Below are positions 8,922-17,303 of a stretch of DNA of 64,000 nt, one piece after another (within the stretch, counting starts at the first letter, position 1; each line of letters begins with the position of its first letter). The notes under the pieces are model-generated. The model was given only the letters and a program-made list of their open reading frames with translations. It was not told the origin of the DNA and made no database searches. Both the position numbers and the translations under genes were made by a program. Source of the DNA: Erwinia rhapontici (GTDB taxonomy: Bacteria; Pseudomonadota; Gammaproteobacteria; Enterobacterales; Enterobacteriaceae). Location of the stretch: the NCBI RefSeq assembly GCF_012271765.1, contig NZ_VRKO01000014.1:248001-312000 (forward strand), written 5' to 3'.

Positions 8922-10109
8922 TTATTCCGCGTTGAAGAAAATCTGTTTTAACGCTAACTCTACGCCGCGGATCTCCGCCAGCCCCTTCAGGCGACCAATC
9001 GCGGAATAACCCGGATTGGTTTTTTTATGCAGATCATCCAGCATCTGGTGTCCGTGGTCCGGGCGCAGCGGAATGGCGCGCTGGTTGCCCGCATGGCGGC
9101 GCTTCTGCTCCTCGGCCAGAATCACCTTAATCACGCCGACCATATCAACATCTCCCGCCAGGTGGGCGGCTTCGTGGAAGCTGTTCGGGTTCGCTTCGCG
9201 CTTCGTAGAACGCAGATGGGCAAAGTGAATTCGGTCGGCAAAGGTTTCCGCCATTTTTACCAGGTCGTTGTCGGCGCGTACGCCGTAAGAGCCGGTACAG
9301 AAGGTGAAACCGTTATGTACGCTGTCGACGGTCTCTTTCAGCCACTGCATATCGTCGATAGTGGACACAATGCGCGGCAGGCCGAGTATCGGACGCGGTG
9401 GATCGTCCGGGTGTACCGCCAGCACAATCCCGGCTTCTTTCGCCACCGGCACGATGGCACGCAAAAATTCGGCCATATGTTCACGCAACTGCGCTTTGTC
9501 GATGCCATCGTATTGGGATAACTGCGCCTGGAACTGTTCCAGCGTGTAACCCTCTTCTGCGCCCGGCAGCCCGGCGATAATGTTGCGCGTCAGGGTATCG
9601 ATCGCTTCCTGGCTCATGGCGGCAAAACAGGCGGCGGCTTCGCGCTGTTCTTGCGCGTCATAATCCTGCTGCGCACCGGGGCGTTGCAGGATATGCAGCT
9701 CAAAGGCGGCAAAGGCAATATGGTCAAAGCGCAACGCTTTTGCCCCGTCCGGTAACGTCCAGCCGAGATCGGTACGCGTCCAGTCCAGCACCGGCATAAA
9801 GTTGTAGCACACGGTGTCGATGCCGCAGGCACCGAGATTGCGCAGTGATTGCTGATAGTTGGCGATGTACTTTTTGTAGTCGCCGCGCTGGGTTTTAATC
9901 GACTCGTGGATCGGCACACTTTCCACCACCGACCAGACTAACCCTTTCTCTGCCAGCAGAGCCTGACGAGCTTTGATCTCTTCCACCGGCCACACCTCGC
10001 CGTTAGCGATATGGTGCAGAGCGGTCACGATGCCCGTCGCACCCGCCTGGCGAGCATCATCCAGCGAAACCGGATCGTTAGGGCCGTACCAGCGCCATGT
10101 ATGTTCCAT
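8922..10109 (-). CDS. uxuA: mannonate dehydratase UxuA
   Basis: Converts D-mannonate to 2-keto-3-deoxygluconate in the glucuronate branch of hexuronate catabolism; cytosolic, Fe/Mn-dependent TIM barrel. The 395 residues match the family length (E. coli 394). Diagnostic stretches: [13 protein letters not shown] at the start, [25 protein letters not shown], the metal-site region [26 protein letters not shown], and RPDHGHQML near the end. An AAGGAG motif lies close to the ATG. It is the second gene after the MFS transporter (62-base gap), presumably one transcript under the divergent GntR-family regulator. The usual partner uxuB (fructuronate reductase) is not beside it. Confidence 0.97.
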   Translation of the reverse strand: MEHTWRWYGPNDPVSLDDARQAGATGIVTALHHIANGEVWPVEEIKARQALLAEKGLVWSVVESVPIHESIKTQRGDYKKYIANYQQSLRNLGACGIDTVCYNFMPVLDWTRTDLGWTLPDGAKALRFDHIAFAAFELHILQRPGAQQDYDAQEQREAAACFAAMSQEAIDTLTRNIIAGLPGAEEGYTLEQFQAQLSQYDGIDKAQLREHMAEFLRAIVPVAKEAGIVLAVHPDDPPRPILGLPRIVSTIDDMQWLKETVDSVHNGFTFCTGSYGVRADNDLVKMAETFADRIHFAHLRSTKREANPNSFHEAAHLAGDVDMVGVIKVILAEEQKRRHAGNQRAIPLRPDHGHQMLDDLHKKTNPGYSAIGRLKGLAEIRGVELALKQIFFNAE

Positions 10110-10171
10110 ACGTTCTCCTTTCGGGGCTATCTGCCTGCGATAACGCCCCTGATGTTGAATGATTTAGCTAA

Positions 10172-11461
10172 TTAATCCGCAATCGGATCTTTCACGATAA
10201 AGAAATAAGCCAGTGCGCCTGCGAAGGTCACGCAGGAGCAGATCACCAGCGCCATATTGAACGAACCGGTGGTATCGACTACCCAGCCGGTGACAATCGG
10301 GGCGAATGAGGCACAGATAAAGCTACCGAAGTTTTGAATACTGCTGACCGAGGCCACCATGCGTGACGGTGCCATGACCTGTACCAGCCCCCAGGCGGAC
10401 GTCCCGGCAAAATGCACAAAGAACAGCGCCAGACTGATAAAACCGACGGCCATGGCGGTTGAGGTGGATTGCACCACTAACAGGGTACAGGCAGCGGAAC
10501 AGACCAGGCCCAGGCAGATGAGCGCCTTGCGGGTTTTCGCCAGCGCATAGCCACGGCGTGCCAGACGGTCAGCAACGGTGCCATTCACCAGCATCCCTAT
10601 CGAACCAAACAGAAAGGGAATGGCGGCGACCCAGCCAGTGCTGGTCAGGCTCAGACCGCGCTCGGCCTGTAAATAGCCTGGCAGCCAGGAGAGATACAGC
10701 CAGCCGGTGTAATTCACGCCGCTGAAGCCGAGGATCATTCCCCATACGGTGCGCTTCTTAAACAACGCGCCCCACTCTTTCAGCGATACGCGGGTTTTCT
10801 GTGACGGCGTGGAGCCTTGATCGAGGTACTGCTGCTCCTCCGGCGTCAGGGCAAAACGGTCGCGGTTGCGATACCAGGCATACCAGCAGAGAGCAATCGC
10901 TACCCCGGCCACACCGATAATCACAAACATCATGCGCCAGCCGAAGGCCAGCATTAGCGCCACGAGGATCGGCGGGGCGAACGCCTGACCAAAGGTAGTT
11001 GAGGAGTTAAAGATCCCCATCGGCAGGCCACGTTCACGAGCATTAAACCAGTCGTTGACGACTTTAACGCCGCTCGGCATAAACGGCGCTTCGCCTATCC
11101 CCAGACCAATACGCAGCATAATGAAGTGGCTGAAACTGTTGACTGCACCAGCCATCGCCTGCATCACCGACCAGAACAGCAGGCCGCCGCCCAGCACGAT
11201 ACGCGGGCCGAAGCGGTCCAGCAGCAGGCCGCTGGGCAACTGGGAAATACCGTAAGAGAGAGAAAATGCCGAGAGCAGCACGCCAAACTCGGTGGCCGAC
11301 AGGCCAAGATCGTTGCGGATCGCGGCATTAGCGATCGATAACGATCCGCGATCGAGGAAGTTAATGATCCCGGCGAGGAACAGCAGCGTCAGCGAAACGG
11401 TCTGTATCCGTTTGAGGCGGCTGGATTTTTGTAAGGGTGATTCAAAGGCTGAAACCGTCAT
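10172..11461 (-). CDS. MFS sugar-acid transporter (ACS family), probable hexuronate/aldonate importer
   Basis: Inner-membrane symporter of 429 residues with 12 predicted helices. The sequence near TM1-TM2 (INFLDRGSLSIANAAI, SYGISQLPSGLLLDRFGPR) and the RIGLGIGEAPFMPSGVKVVNDWF block are typical of the anion:cation symporter family (ExuT, GudP, GarP, DgoT, LgoT). Being directly upstream of uxuA on the same strand, with a regulator gene divergent from it, it most likely imports glucuronate, galacturonate, mannonate or a related acid. The exact substrate cannot be assigned from sequence. Confidence 0.88.
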   Translation of the reverse strand: MTVSAFESPLQKSSRLKRIQTVSLTLLFLAGIINFLDRGSLSIANAAIRNDLGLSATEFGVLLSAFSLSYGISQLPSGLLLDRFGPRIVLGGGLLFWSVMQAMAGAVNSFSHFIMLRIGLGIGEAPFMPSGVKVVNDWFNARERGLPMGIFNSSTTFGQAFAPPILVALMLAFGWRMMFVIIGVAGVAIALCWYAWYRNRDRFALTPEEQQYLDQGSTPSQKTRVSLKEWGALFKKRTVWGMILGFSGVNYTGWLYLSWLPGYLQAERGLSLTSTGWVAAIPFLFGSIGMLVNGTVADRLARRGYALAKTRKALICLGLVCSAACTLLVVQSTSTAMAVGFISLALFFVHFAGTSAWGLVQVMAPSRMVASVSSIQNFGSFICASFAPIVTGWVVDTTGSFNMALVICSCVTFAGALAYFFIVKDPIAD

Positions 11462-11530
11462 CGGTGTTCCTTGTACGGCTCAACGGCCGTTTTCTTATCA
11501 GAAAGTCACAGGTTACATTGTCTGGCCCAG

Positions 11531-11549
11531 TGGTCAGGCCGCTGGACCA
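11531..11549. promoter_or_regulatory. possible GntR-type operator in the regulator/transporter intergenic region
   Basis: TGGTC and GACCA form an inverted repeat spaced by nine bases, and the second arm lies within the near-palindrome CTGGACCAG. The layout resembles FadR/UxuR-type operators (TGGT...ACCA) and lies between the divergent regulator and transporter genes. This is a weak assignment from pattern only. Confidence 0.3.
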
Positions 11550-11644
11550 GAGCATAAACGCGAAGGACCTGTGGGTTCCGTGATCGCGATCGCAGCATGA
11601 TCATTTTTCCCAATACGGGATCAGGTGGTGATGCCAGATACACC

Positions 11645-11668
11645 GTAGGGGCGAGGCATGCCTCGCCC
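11645..11668 (+). repeat. REP-type palindrome (subtype A), single copy
   Basis: GTAG followed by the perfect 20-base palindrome GGGCGAGGCATGCCTCGCCC. It sits upstream of the GntR-family gene, one of the few copies not directly behind a stop codon. See the repeat-family finding. Confidence 0.85.
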
Positions 11669-11722
11669 GGCTGTGGGGCCTTGTGATAAGCTCTGCCATC
11701 ATCTTTGCCGCCTGGAACGGGT

Positions 11723-12409
11723 ATGGAATTACCAACACTGAAAGTCGAACGCCTTTACCGGCAGATTTCTAACCTGCTGATTGGCTGCATTAAAAAGGGA
11801 CAGTTTCCCGCCGGTGCCATTTTGCCGCCGGAGCGTGAGTTAGCGAAGCAGCTGGGCGTCAGTCGTTCGTCGATTCGTGAGGCTCTGATTGCTCTGGAGA
11901 TTACCGGCTGGGTGGAAATTCGCACCGGCAATGGCGTTTACGTGATGAATCCGCTGCCGCAAAGCGAAGATACACCGGTTGAAGAGGAGTTCAGCCTGAA
12001 GGCGCTGATCCAGGCTCGTCAAGTCTATGAAGCGATGACGGCTGAACTGGCGGCGCGCAACGGCAGTGACGATCAGCGTGCCGAATTGCAGGAGATCACC
12101 CAGGACCTCATCCAGTTACACGTTAATGATGAGAAATTCCTGCGGGAAGATAAGCGTTTCCATTTGCTGATCGCCGAGATGACCGGGAATGAAGTGCTGC
12201 GCGATATGATGGAATATCTGTGGAATAAACGTAAAAGCTCGCGCTTTGTGCGGCTGGAGAGCCACTACGCGGAGAGCGATTTCCCGCGTGAGATGAACCA
12301 GGATCATGAAGACATTGCCCGTGCCATCATCGCCCGGGATGCCGTTCAGGCACGGGCCTGCATGGAACGCCATTTACAGCATGTGTATGACCGATTGTTT
12401 ATCGAATAA
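11723..12409 (+). CDS. GntR/FCD-family transcriptional regulator, likely hexuronate-responsive
   Basis: DNA-binding repressor of 228 residues. The N-terminal winged helix-turn-helix (about residues 5-72) contains GAILPPERELAKQLGVSRSSIREALIALE and the wing GWVEIRTGNGVYV. The C-terminal all-helical FCD ligand-binding domain (about 85-220) has the metal-site pattern RFHLLIAEMTGNEVL and DHEDIARAI...RACMERHL. The ATG at 11723 is preferred because a GGA motif lies six bases upstream and conserved homology starts there; an in-frame TTG at 11705 would add six residues. It is divergent from the transporter-uxuA pair, the usual position for their repressor. It resembles UxuR/ExuR in class but is too different to give that name. 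Confidence 0.85.
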   Translation: MELPTLKVERLYRQISNLLIGCIKKGQFPAGAILPPERELAKQLGVSRSSIREALIALEITGWVEIRTGNGVYVMNPLPQSEDTPVEEEFSLKALIQARQVYEAMTAELAARNGSDDQRAELQEITQDLIQLHVNDEKFLREDKRFHLLIAEMTGNEVLRDMMEYLWNKRKSSRFVRLESHYAESDFPREMNQDHEDIARAIIARDAVQARACMERHLQHVYDRLFIE

Positions 12410-12441
12410 CACGGATTGGCATATCGGCCAGTAGGGTTTTT

Positions 12442-12465
12442 GTAGGGGTCGGGCATGCCCGACCC
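12442..12465 (+). repeat. REP-type palindrome (subtype B), single copy
   Basis: GTAG followed by the palindrome GGGTCGGGCATGCCCGACCC, lying between the convergent regulator gene and yhhT. Confidence 0.85.
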
Positions 12466-12472
12466 GTGAGGA

Positions 12473-13510
12473 TTAAATTGATTTGCGCCCATTCCCCAAC
12501 AGGATCGCCAGCTTGCCGCCGCCGGGGGTGGTTTCCATCAGAATTTTACAGACGCTGGTCAGTGGGACAGAGAGTAGCATTCCCACCGGGCCGAGCAGCC
12601 AGCCCCAGAATATCAGCGACAAGAACACCACCAGACTCGACAGCCCCAGCCCGCGTCCCATCACTCTGGGTTCCAGCAGATTGCCCAGCAGCATATGAAT
12701 GGCGATAAACAGTGCCGCGACCAGCCCGGCTTCCAGCGGCGTGTTCAGCAACAGCGCCTGCAACACGGGGGGGATACCGGCAATCACGGGCCCGATATTA
12801 GGCACAAAGTTCAGCACGAAAGCGACCACACCCCACAGCAGCGCGAACTTCACCCCCAGGGCCAGCAGCGCCAGCCAGACCAGCACACCCGTTGCCAGAC
12901 TGATCAGCGTTTTCAGTGCCAGATAGTGGGTGACCCCCTTCAGCGCCTTATGCATGCCGGCAATACGGATCTGCGGATTGACCAGCGCGTAACGTAGCTT
13001 GTACGGCAGATGATGAACCTCAAACAGCATAAAAATCACCGTCATCATCACCAGAACGATCTGCGCCATTGCCCCGGAAAACTGCCCCAGCATGGTGGTG
13101 GCGACATCCATCACTGCATTCGGGTCCAGCCGCTGTGCCAGCGACTCAGGGGAAATCATGATATGAAAACGGGCGGCAACGTGTTGCACCAGGGCCAGTT
13201 TTTGCTCCGCCTGCGCCTGAAGCTGTGGGTAGACTTCGCCAAACTCCTGCAATGACCCGGCAATCATGGCGATCAGCAGCGCCAGCCCAATCAGCACCAC
13301 CACCACGACCAGGCTGATAGCAACACCACGGCGCATTTTTCGCCGCATCAGCCAGCTCACCAGCGGGTTCAGCACGATGGCGAAAAACAGCGCCATCAGG
13401 AACGGCACCACGATCTCTGCCGACAGCTTGATGCCGCCCAGAATTACCACCAGCGTAGCCAGTTTTAGCAAAATATTTTGCCCGATCTTCTCCTGCGGCA
13501 ATGACTTCAT
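12473..13510 (-). CDS. yhhT: AI-2E/PerM-family membrane permease YhhT
   Basis: Polytopic inner-membrane protein of 345 residues (E. coli YhhT about 349). Family signatures seen: IVLNPLVSWLMRR after the first helix pair, HHLPYKLRYALVNPQIRIAG, GVTHYLALKTLISL, the loop LNFVPNIGPVIAGIPP, and GNLLEPRVMGRGLGLS followed by FWGWLLGPVGMLLSVPLTSVCKI. The substrate of YhhT itself is not established; relatives have been linked to signal or metabolite export. In E. coli it is adjacent to yhhS; here the ABC importer lies between them. Start codon is ATG at 13510. Confidence 0.92.
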   Translation of the reverse strand: MKSLPQEKIGQNILLKLATLVVILGGIKLSAEIVVPFLMALFFAIVLNPLVSWLMRRKMRRGVAISLVVVVVLIGLALLIAMIAGSLQEFGEVYPQLQAQAEQKLALVQHVAARFHIMISPESLAQRLDPNAVMDVATTMLGQFSGAMAQIVLVMMTVIFMLFEVHHLPYKLRYALVNPQIRIAGMHKALKGVTHYLALKTLISLATGVLVWLALLALGVKFALLWGVVAFVLNFVPNIGPVIAGIPPVLQALLLNTPLEAGLVAALFIAIHMLLGNLLEPRVMGRGLGLSSLVVFLSLIFWGWLLGPVGMLLSVPLTSVCKILMETTPGGGKLAILLGNGRKSI

Positions 13511-13606
13511 TGCGTCTCCGTTTTGACAATATGCGCAGCAAGTGTAGCGGCTCTGGCGCGACAGCCATTCACTTTAGGAATGGTCGTGTTTTTCCGTTGG
13601 TAACGT

Positions 13607-13772
13607 GCGAGGCATGCCTCGCCCCTACGGCAATGAAGTTTTGTCGGGGTCGGGCACGCGGGTGTTTTGTAGGGGTCGGGCACGCCCGACCCGGTGACAA
13701 TGGAAAGGTATGCAGGTGTTGGGTCGGGGTCGGGCACGCGGGTGTTTCGTAGGGGTCGGGCACGCCCGACCC
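13607..13772. repeat. composite REP array between the ABC permease gene and yhhT
   Basis: Contains one subtype A copy in minus orientation (13607-13628) and two well-formed subtype B-like copies in plus orientation (13669-13692 and 13749-13772, core GCACGC instead of GCATGC). Two truncated copies start near 13643 and 13723. The truncated-plus-full pair is duplicated at an 80-base interval. Relative to the minus-strand permease gene, whose stop is four bases away, the order is the same B-then-A layout seen behind plus-strand genes elsewhere in the window. Confidence 0.85.
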
Positions 13773-13776
13773 GGAT

Positions 13777-15432
13777 TTATCCGCGCTCGCGTCGTTGCAG
13801 GATCGCCAACGCAGTGAGCATCAACGCCAGCCCGGTGCCCATCGCAATGCTGGCCATCGCCATTCCCTGACCCACGGAACCCTGCTCGAACTGACGCCAG
13901 ATAAAGACCGATACTGTCTGGGTGCCCGCCGGGGCCAGCAGCAGCGACGTCACCAGCTCGCGCGAGGCGATGGCAAACACCATCAGCATTGCGGCCAGCA
14001 GGCTGGGGAACACCAGCGGCAGCACGATATGGCGCAATGCTGCCCAGGCGCTGGCGCCGTGCACACGCGCTGCCGGCTCCAGGTTGCTGCCCAGTTGTTT
14101 GAGCGCGCTGCTGACATAGCGCACCGGCCAGGGCAGCAGCAGGCAACAGTAGGAGAGCAACAGGATCGGCCAGCTGTTATAGGGTGTCAGCGGCCAGAAC
14201 GGCTGATTCCATAGCAGGATCAGCCCAACGCCGACCACCACGCCCGGCAGCGCGGCCGGGAGCAGAGACAACGCATCGATCAGCGCAGCACCGCGAATAC
14301 GCCGTACCACCACCAGCCAGGCCGCCAGAAACCCTAACAACCCGGTGATCACTGCCGCGCCGAGCGCCAGGCCGAGGCTGGTGGAGAGCGCCGTCAGGGC
14401 ATCACCCTGTAGCGCAAACAGCGCCGCGAAATGGCGTAGCGTCAGATTGCTGAGATGCATCCCGCCGGATAGCGTGGAAAGCAGTGACGTCAGCAGCATG
14501 GAGCTCATCGGGAGCACCACCATCAGTAACGCCATCAGGCAAAACAGCAGCAGCACCGGTGCGCGCCAGGCACCGAGCGAAATGCCGCTGTTCTGCGCGG
14601 GCTTGCCGTTAATACTGGTGACATCTTTGTTGCCGACCAGCTTCTTCTGCAAAGCGAACGCCGCCAGCGCCACCATCACCAGCAGCATGGAGAGCAGCGA
14701 CGATCCCGGCAGGTCGATCGGCCAGTCTGCCAGGCGCTCCTCAATACCAACGGTCAACATCACAACCCCCGCACGTGAACCGAGCGCGGCGGGAACGCCA
14801 TACTCCTCAATCGCCAGAGTAAAGGCCAGCAGGATGCCGGCGGCCAGCGCAGGCAGCAGCATGGGTAGGGTAATGTGCCAGAAAGCCCGCCATGCGCTGG
14901 CGCCATGTACCCGTGCCACGATGGCCAGCTGCTGTCCGCTCGCCAGCAGACTGCGCGACACGGCAAAGTAGACCACCGGGAAAATATTCAGCGTCATCAC
15001 CAGCGTAATGCCGCCCTGACTGAACAGTAGATCGTTGAGATCGAGACCGATCGCCTGATACAGATAGCCGTTATGTTGCAGCGCCAGCATCCAGCTGAGG
15101 GCAGAAATATAGGGTGGAGTCAGGAACGGGATCAGCAGCAGTAGATCCCAGACACGCGCCAGCGGCAAATGAAACAGCCCGCGCAGCGTGCCGAGAGGAA
15201 TGCCGACCAGCGCGCTGAGCAACGCTACGCTCAGGCCGGTTTTCAGCGTACCGCTGAGTAGCGCGGGCAACTGCGGATCGGCCAGCAGCGTCGGGATCGG
15301 GGTAAAGGCACCGGCCAGCGATCCCTGTGCCAGCGCGGGAAACAGCGCCTGTAGCAGAATAAACAACAGCGGCAGGGCGACCAGAATAAGCAGCAGCGCC
15401 ACGGTCAGCAGCGGAAGTAAACGAGAGGTCAT
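13777..15432 (-). CDS. Fe(III)-type ABC importer, fused double permease
   Basis: A 551-residue inner-membrane protein with about 12 helices made of two homologous permease halves. Each half carries an EAA-type coupling loop: VHGASAWRAFWHITLPMLLPAL near residue 180 and VHGASAWAALRHIVLPLVFPSL near 460. This fused layout is typical of FbpB/SfuB/AfuB ferric-iron permeases and of related 2-aminoethylphosphonate or thiamine-like systems. It is the last gene of the ATPase-binding protein-permease set, 44 bases after the binding-protein gene, with an AGGA motif before the ATG. Substrate specificity is undecided between ferric iron and another anion complex. Confidence 0.88.
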   Translation of the reverse strand: MTSRLLPLLTVALLLILVALPLLFILLQALFPALAQGSLAGAFTPIPTLLADPQLPALLSGTLKTGLSVALLSALVGIPLGTLRGLFHLPLARVWDLLLLIPFLTPPYISALSWMLALQHNGYLYQAIGLDLNDLLFSQGGITLVMTLNIFPVVYFAVSRSLLASGQQLAIVARVHGASAWRAFWHITLPMLLPALAAGILLAFTLAIEEYGVPAALGSRAGVVMLTVGIEERLADWPIDLPGSSLLSMLLVMVALAAFALQKKLVGNKDVTSINGKPAQNSGISLGAWRAPVLLLFCLMALLMVVLPMSSMLLTSLLSTLSGGMHLSNLTLRHFAALFALQGDALTALSTSLGLALGAAVITGLLGFLAAWLVVVRRIRGAALIDALSLLPAALPGVVVGVGLILLWNQPFWPLTPYNSWPILLLSYCCLLLPWPVRYVSSALKQLGSNLEPAARVHGASAWAALRHIVLPLVFPSLLAAMLMVFAIASRELVTSLLLAPAGTQTVSVFIWRQFEQGSVGQGMAMASIAMGTGLALMLTALAILQRRERG

Positions 15433-15476
15433 TGTGGGTTCCTGCGGGGCGACGCAGAGGCGCCGCCCGGGGAGAA

Positions 15477-16451
15477 TTAAGGATGGCTGAACAGTGTGCC
15501 AAAGCGTTGCAGGACGGAGCCACGGTCGGCGTTACCACCGCTTTGGGCTGGCAGAATGTTCAGGTCACTGAGCAGTGGGCGTTTTGCGCCGACGTCAGAA
15601 CGTGCGGGCATTAACCAGGCATCGGCCACTTTCTGTTGCCCCTCTTCCGACAGCACATAGTCGATAAAGGCTTTGGCATCCGCCGCGTGCTGCGTACTTT
15701 TCAGGATCATCATCGGACGTGGTGCCACCACCGTACCGCTGGCCGGGAAGATCACTTTGATCGCTTCACCCTCCTGAATGCTGTTATAGGAAACGTAATC
15801 CACTGCGCCAAAGACGGCGGCTTTTGCGCCCTGTAACACCGGGGTCAGCGCCTGAGCGTTAGGCCCGGCAATCACCATCCCGTTCATCTTCAACTGACTG
15901 AACAGCTGCCAGGCCCGGTCGCCCATGCTGTTTTGCAGGCCGATAAGCAGGTCAAGCGAGGCACCAGAGAGCGAGGGATCGGGGGTGGTTACGCGGTCTT
16001 TAAAGGCTGCACTGGTCAGGTCGTTCCACTCTTTCGGCTCCGGGGTGCCGCTTTTGGTATTCCAGACAATCCCCAGCGCTGAAATGCCCTGTGCCACATA
16101 CGCATCGGTTTTGAACGCGGCGGGCACCTTTTCGGCATTCGGGCTTTGATAGGGCAGCAGCCACTCACGCTTCTCAAGCTCTTCGGCCGTATCCCAGGAG
16201 GCGGAGATCAGGATGTCGGCCTGAGGATTCGCCTGTTCGGCCTCCAGTCGTGCCATGACCTTGCCGGTGGTGGCCTGGAAAATATTGACCTTCACGCCGC
16301 TCTGTTTCTCAAAGCCCGCCGCGAGGCTTTTCGCCAGCGATCCCGGCCCGGCGGTGTAAACCGTCAGCGCCTGTGCGTCATTCATTATCATGCCGGAAGA
16401 TAACAGCATCGCGAAAAGTGCTCCTTTTTTCATCGAGTTTAACAAGGTCAT
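15477..16451 (-). CDS. ABC importer periplasmic binding protein (Fe(III)/phosphonate class)
   Basis: A 324-residue secreted binding protein. A hydrophobic signal peptide (about residues 8-28, ending DAQA) precedes the mature start LTVYTAGPGSLAKSLAAGFEKQSG, a hallmark of the ferric-binding SBP_bac_6/13-type cluster. The adjacent tyrosine pair that ligates iron in FbpA is not clearly conserved; the equivalent region reads AVDYVSYNSI with two spaced tyrosines. Iron is therefore possible but not shown. The ATG overlaps the stop of the ATPase gene by four bases (ATGA), so the two are translationally coupled. An internal ATG six codons in (MKKGALF) is an alternative start. Confidence 0.85.
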   Translation of the reverse strand: MTLLNSMKKGALFAMLLSSGMIMNDAQALTVYTAGPGSLAKSLAAGFEKQSGVKVNIFQATTGKVMARLEAEQANPQADILISASWDTAEELEKREWLLPYQSPNAEKVPAAFKTDAYVAQGISALGIVWNTKSGTPEPKEWNDLTSAAFKDRVTTPDPSLSGASLDLLIGLQNSMGDRAWQLFSQLKMNGMVIAGPNAQALTPVLQGAKAAVFGAVDYVSYNSIQEGEAIKVIFPASGTVVAPRPMMILKSTQHAADAKAFIDYVLSEEGQQKVADAWLMPARSDVGAKRPLLSDLNILPAQSGGNADRGSVLQRFGTLFSHP

Positions 16452-17152
16452 GCGAGTTCCCCAGAGAGTGACGTAACGGTTTGAAGTGCAGAAACGGACC
16501 CGGCAGACAGCCAGACGATACGGTCAGCCAGCATTTCGGCTTCGCTGCGATCGTGGGTGACATACACGGCGGTCGTACCGAGCTGGCGCAACAGACTGGC
16601 CATCTCGCGACACAGAGATTCACGTAAATCGCGATCAAGATTGGAGAGCGGTTCATCGAACAGCAGAATCTTCGGTTCCGCGATAATCGCCCGCGCCAGC
16701 GCTACGCGCTGCTGCTGCCCCCCGGAGAGATCGGCGGGTTTACGCCCGGCGAAATCCGCCAGACCAACGCGTTGCAGGGCGGCCATCACCCGCTCGTCGC
16801 GTTCGCGCGCAGCCACCCGGCGCATCAGCAGGGGAAAGGCAACGTTTTGCGCCACGCTCATATGCGGCCACAGGGCGTAATCCTGAAAAACCATACCGAT
16901 ATCGCGTTGTTCAGGGGGCAGGCAGTGGCCCGGGCTGGCAATCAGGCGTTCGCCAAATTGCAGCGTGCCCTGCTGCGGTTGCAGCAATCCAGCCAGCAGT
17001 TTCAGAAGGGTACTTTTGCCGCAGCCGGAGGGGCCAAGCAGGGCGACAATGCTACCCGCCTCGATATGAAGATCGAGATGGTTGAGCACCGTCTGCGTGC
17101 CGAAGGCATAGTGGATGCCTTCCAGCGTGACGGAAGTGGGGGAACAGGTCAT
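16448..17152 (-). CDS. ABC importer ATPase (Fe(III)-type, short form)
   Basis: Cytosolic ATP-hydrolysing subunit of 234 residues and first gene of the importer operon. Walker [10 protein letters not shown] (about residues 39-47), Q-loop VFQDYALWPHMSV, signature LSGGQQQRVALARAI, Walker [13 protein letters not shown] and the switch histidine in VYVTHDRSEA are all present. Most FbpC-type ATPases run to about 350 residues with a C-terminal TOBE-like regulatory part; this one stops shortly after the nucleotide-binding domain. An AGAGGAT motif lies seven bases before the ATG. Gene order ATPase-binding protein-permease differs from the usual binding protein first. Confidence 0.92.
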   Translation of the reverse strand: MTCSPTSVTLEGIHYAFGTQTVLNHLDLHIEAGSIVALLGPSGCGKSTLLKLLAGLLQPQQGTLQFGERLIASPGHCLPPEQRDIGMVFQDYALWPHMSVAQNVAFPLLMRRVAARERDERVMAALQRVGLADFAGRKPADLSGGQQQRVALARAIIAEPKILLFDEPLSNLDRDLRESLCREMASLLRQLGTTAVYVTHDRSEAEMLADRIVWLSAGSVSALQTVTSLSGELA

Positions 17153-17303
17153 CTTGTTATCCTCTTTGGGACTTTGTGCGGGGAAGTATAGGGAGGCTGT
17201 ATGACGGATTTATGGCGGAAGAAAGACGCCAGCGCTAGCTACCGGTTCTGCTATTTCGCGTATAGTGGCATTTCATCCATTTTTCCCTGCGAGCAGGATT
17301 TTC

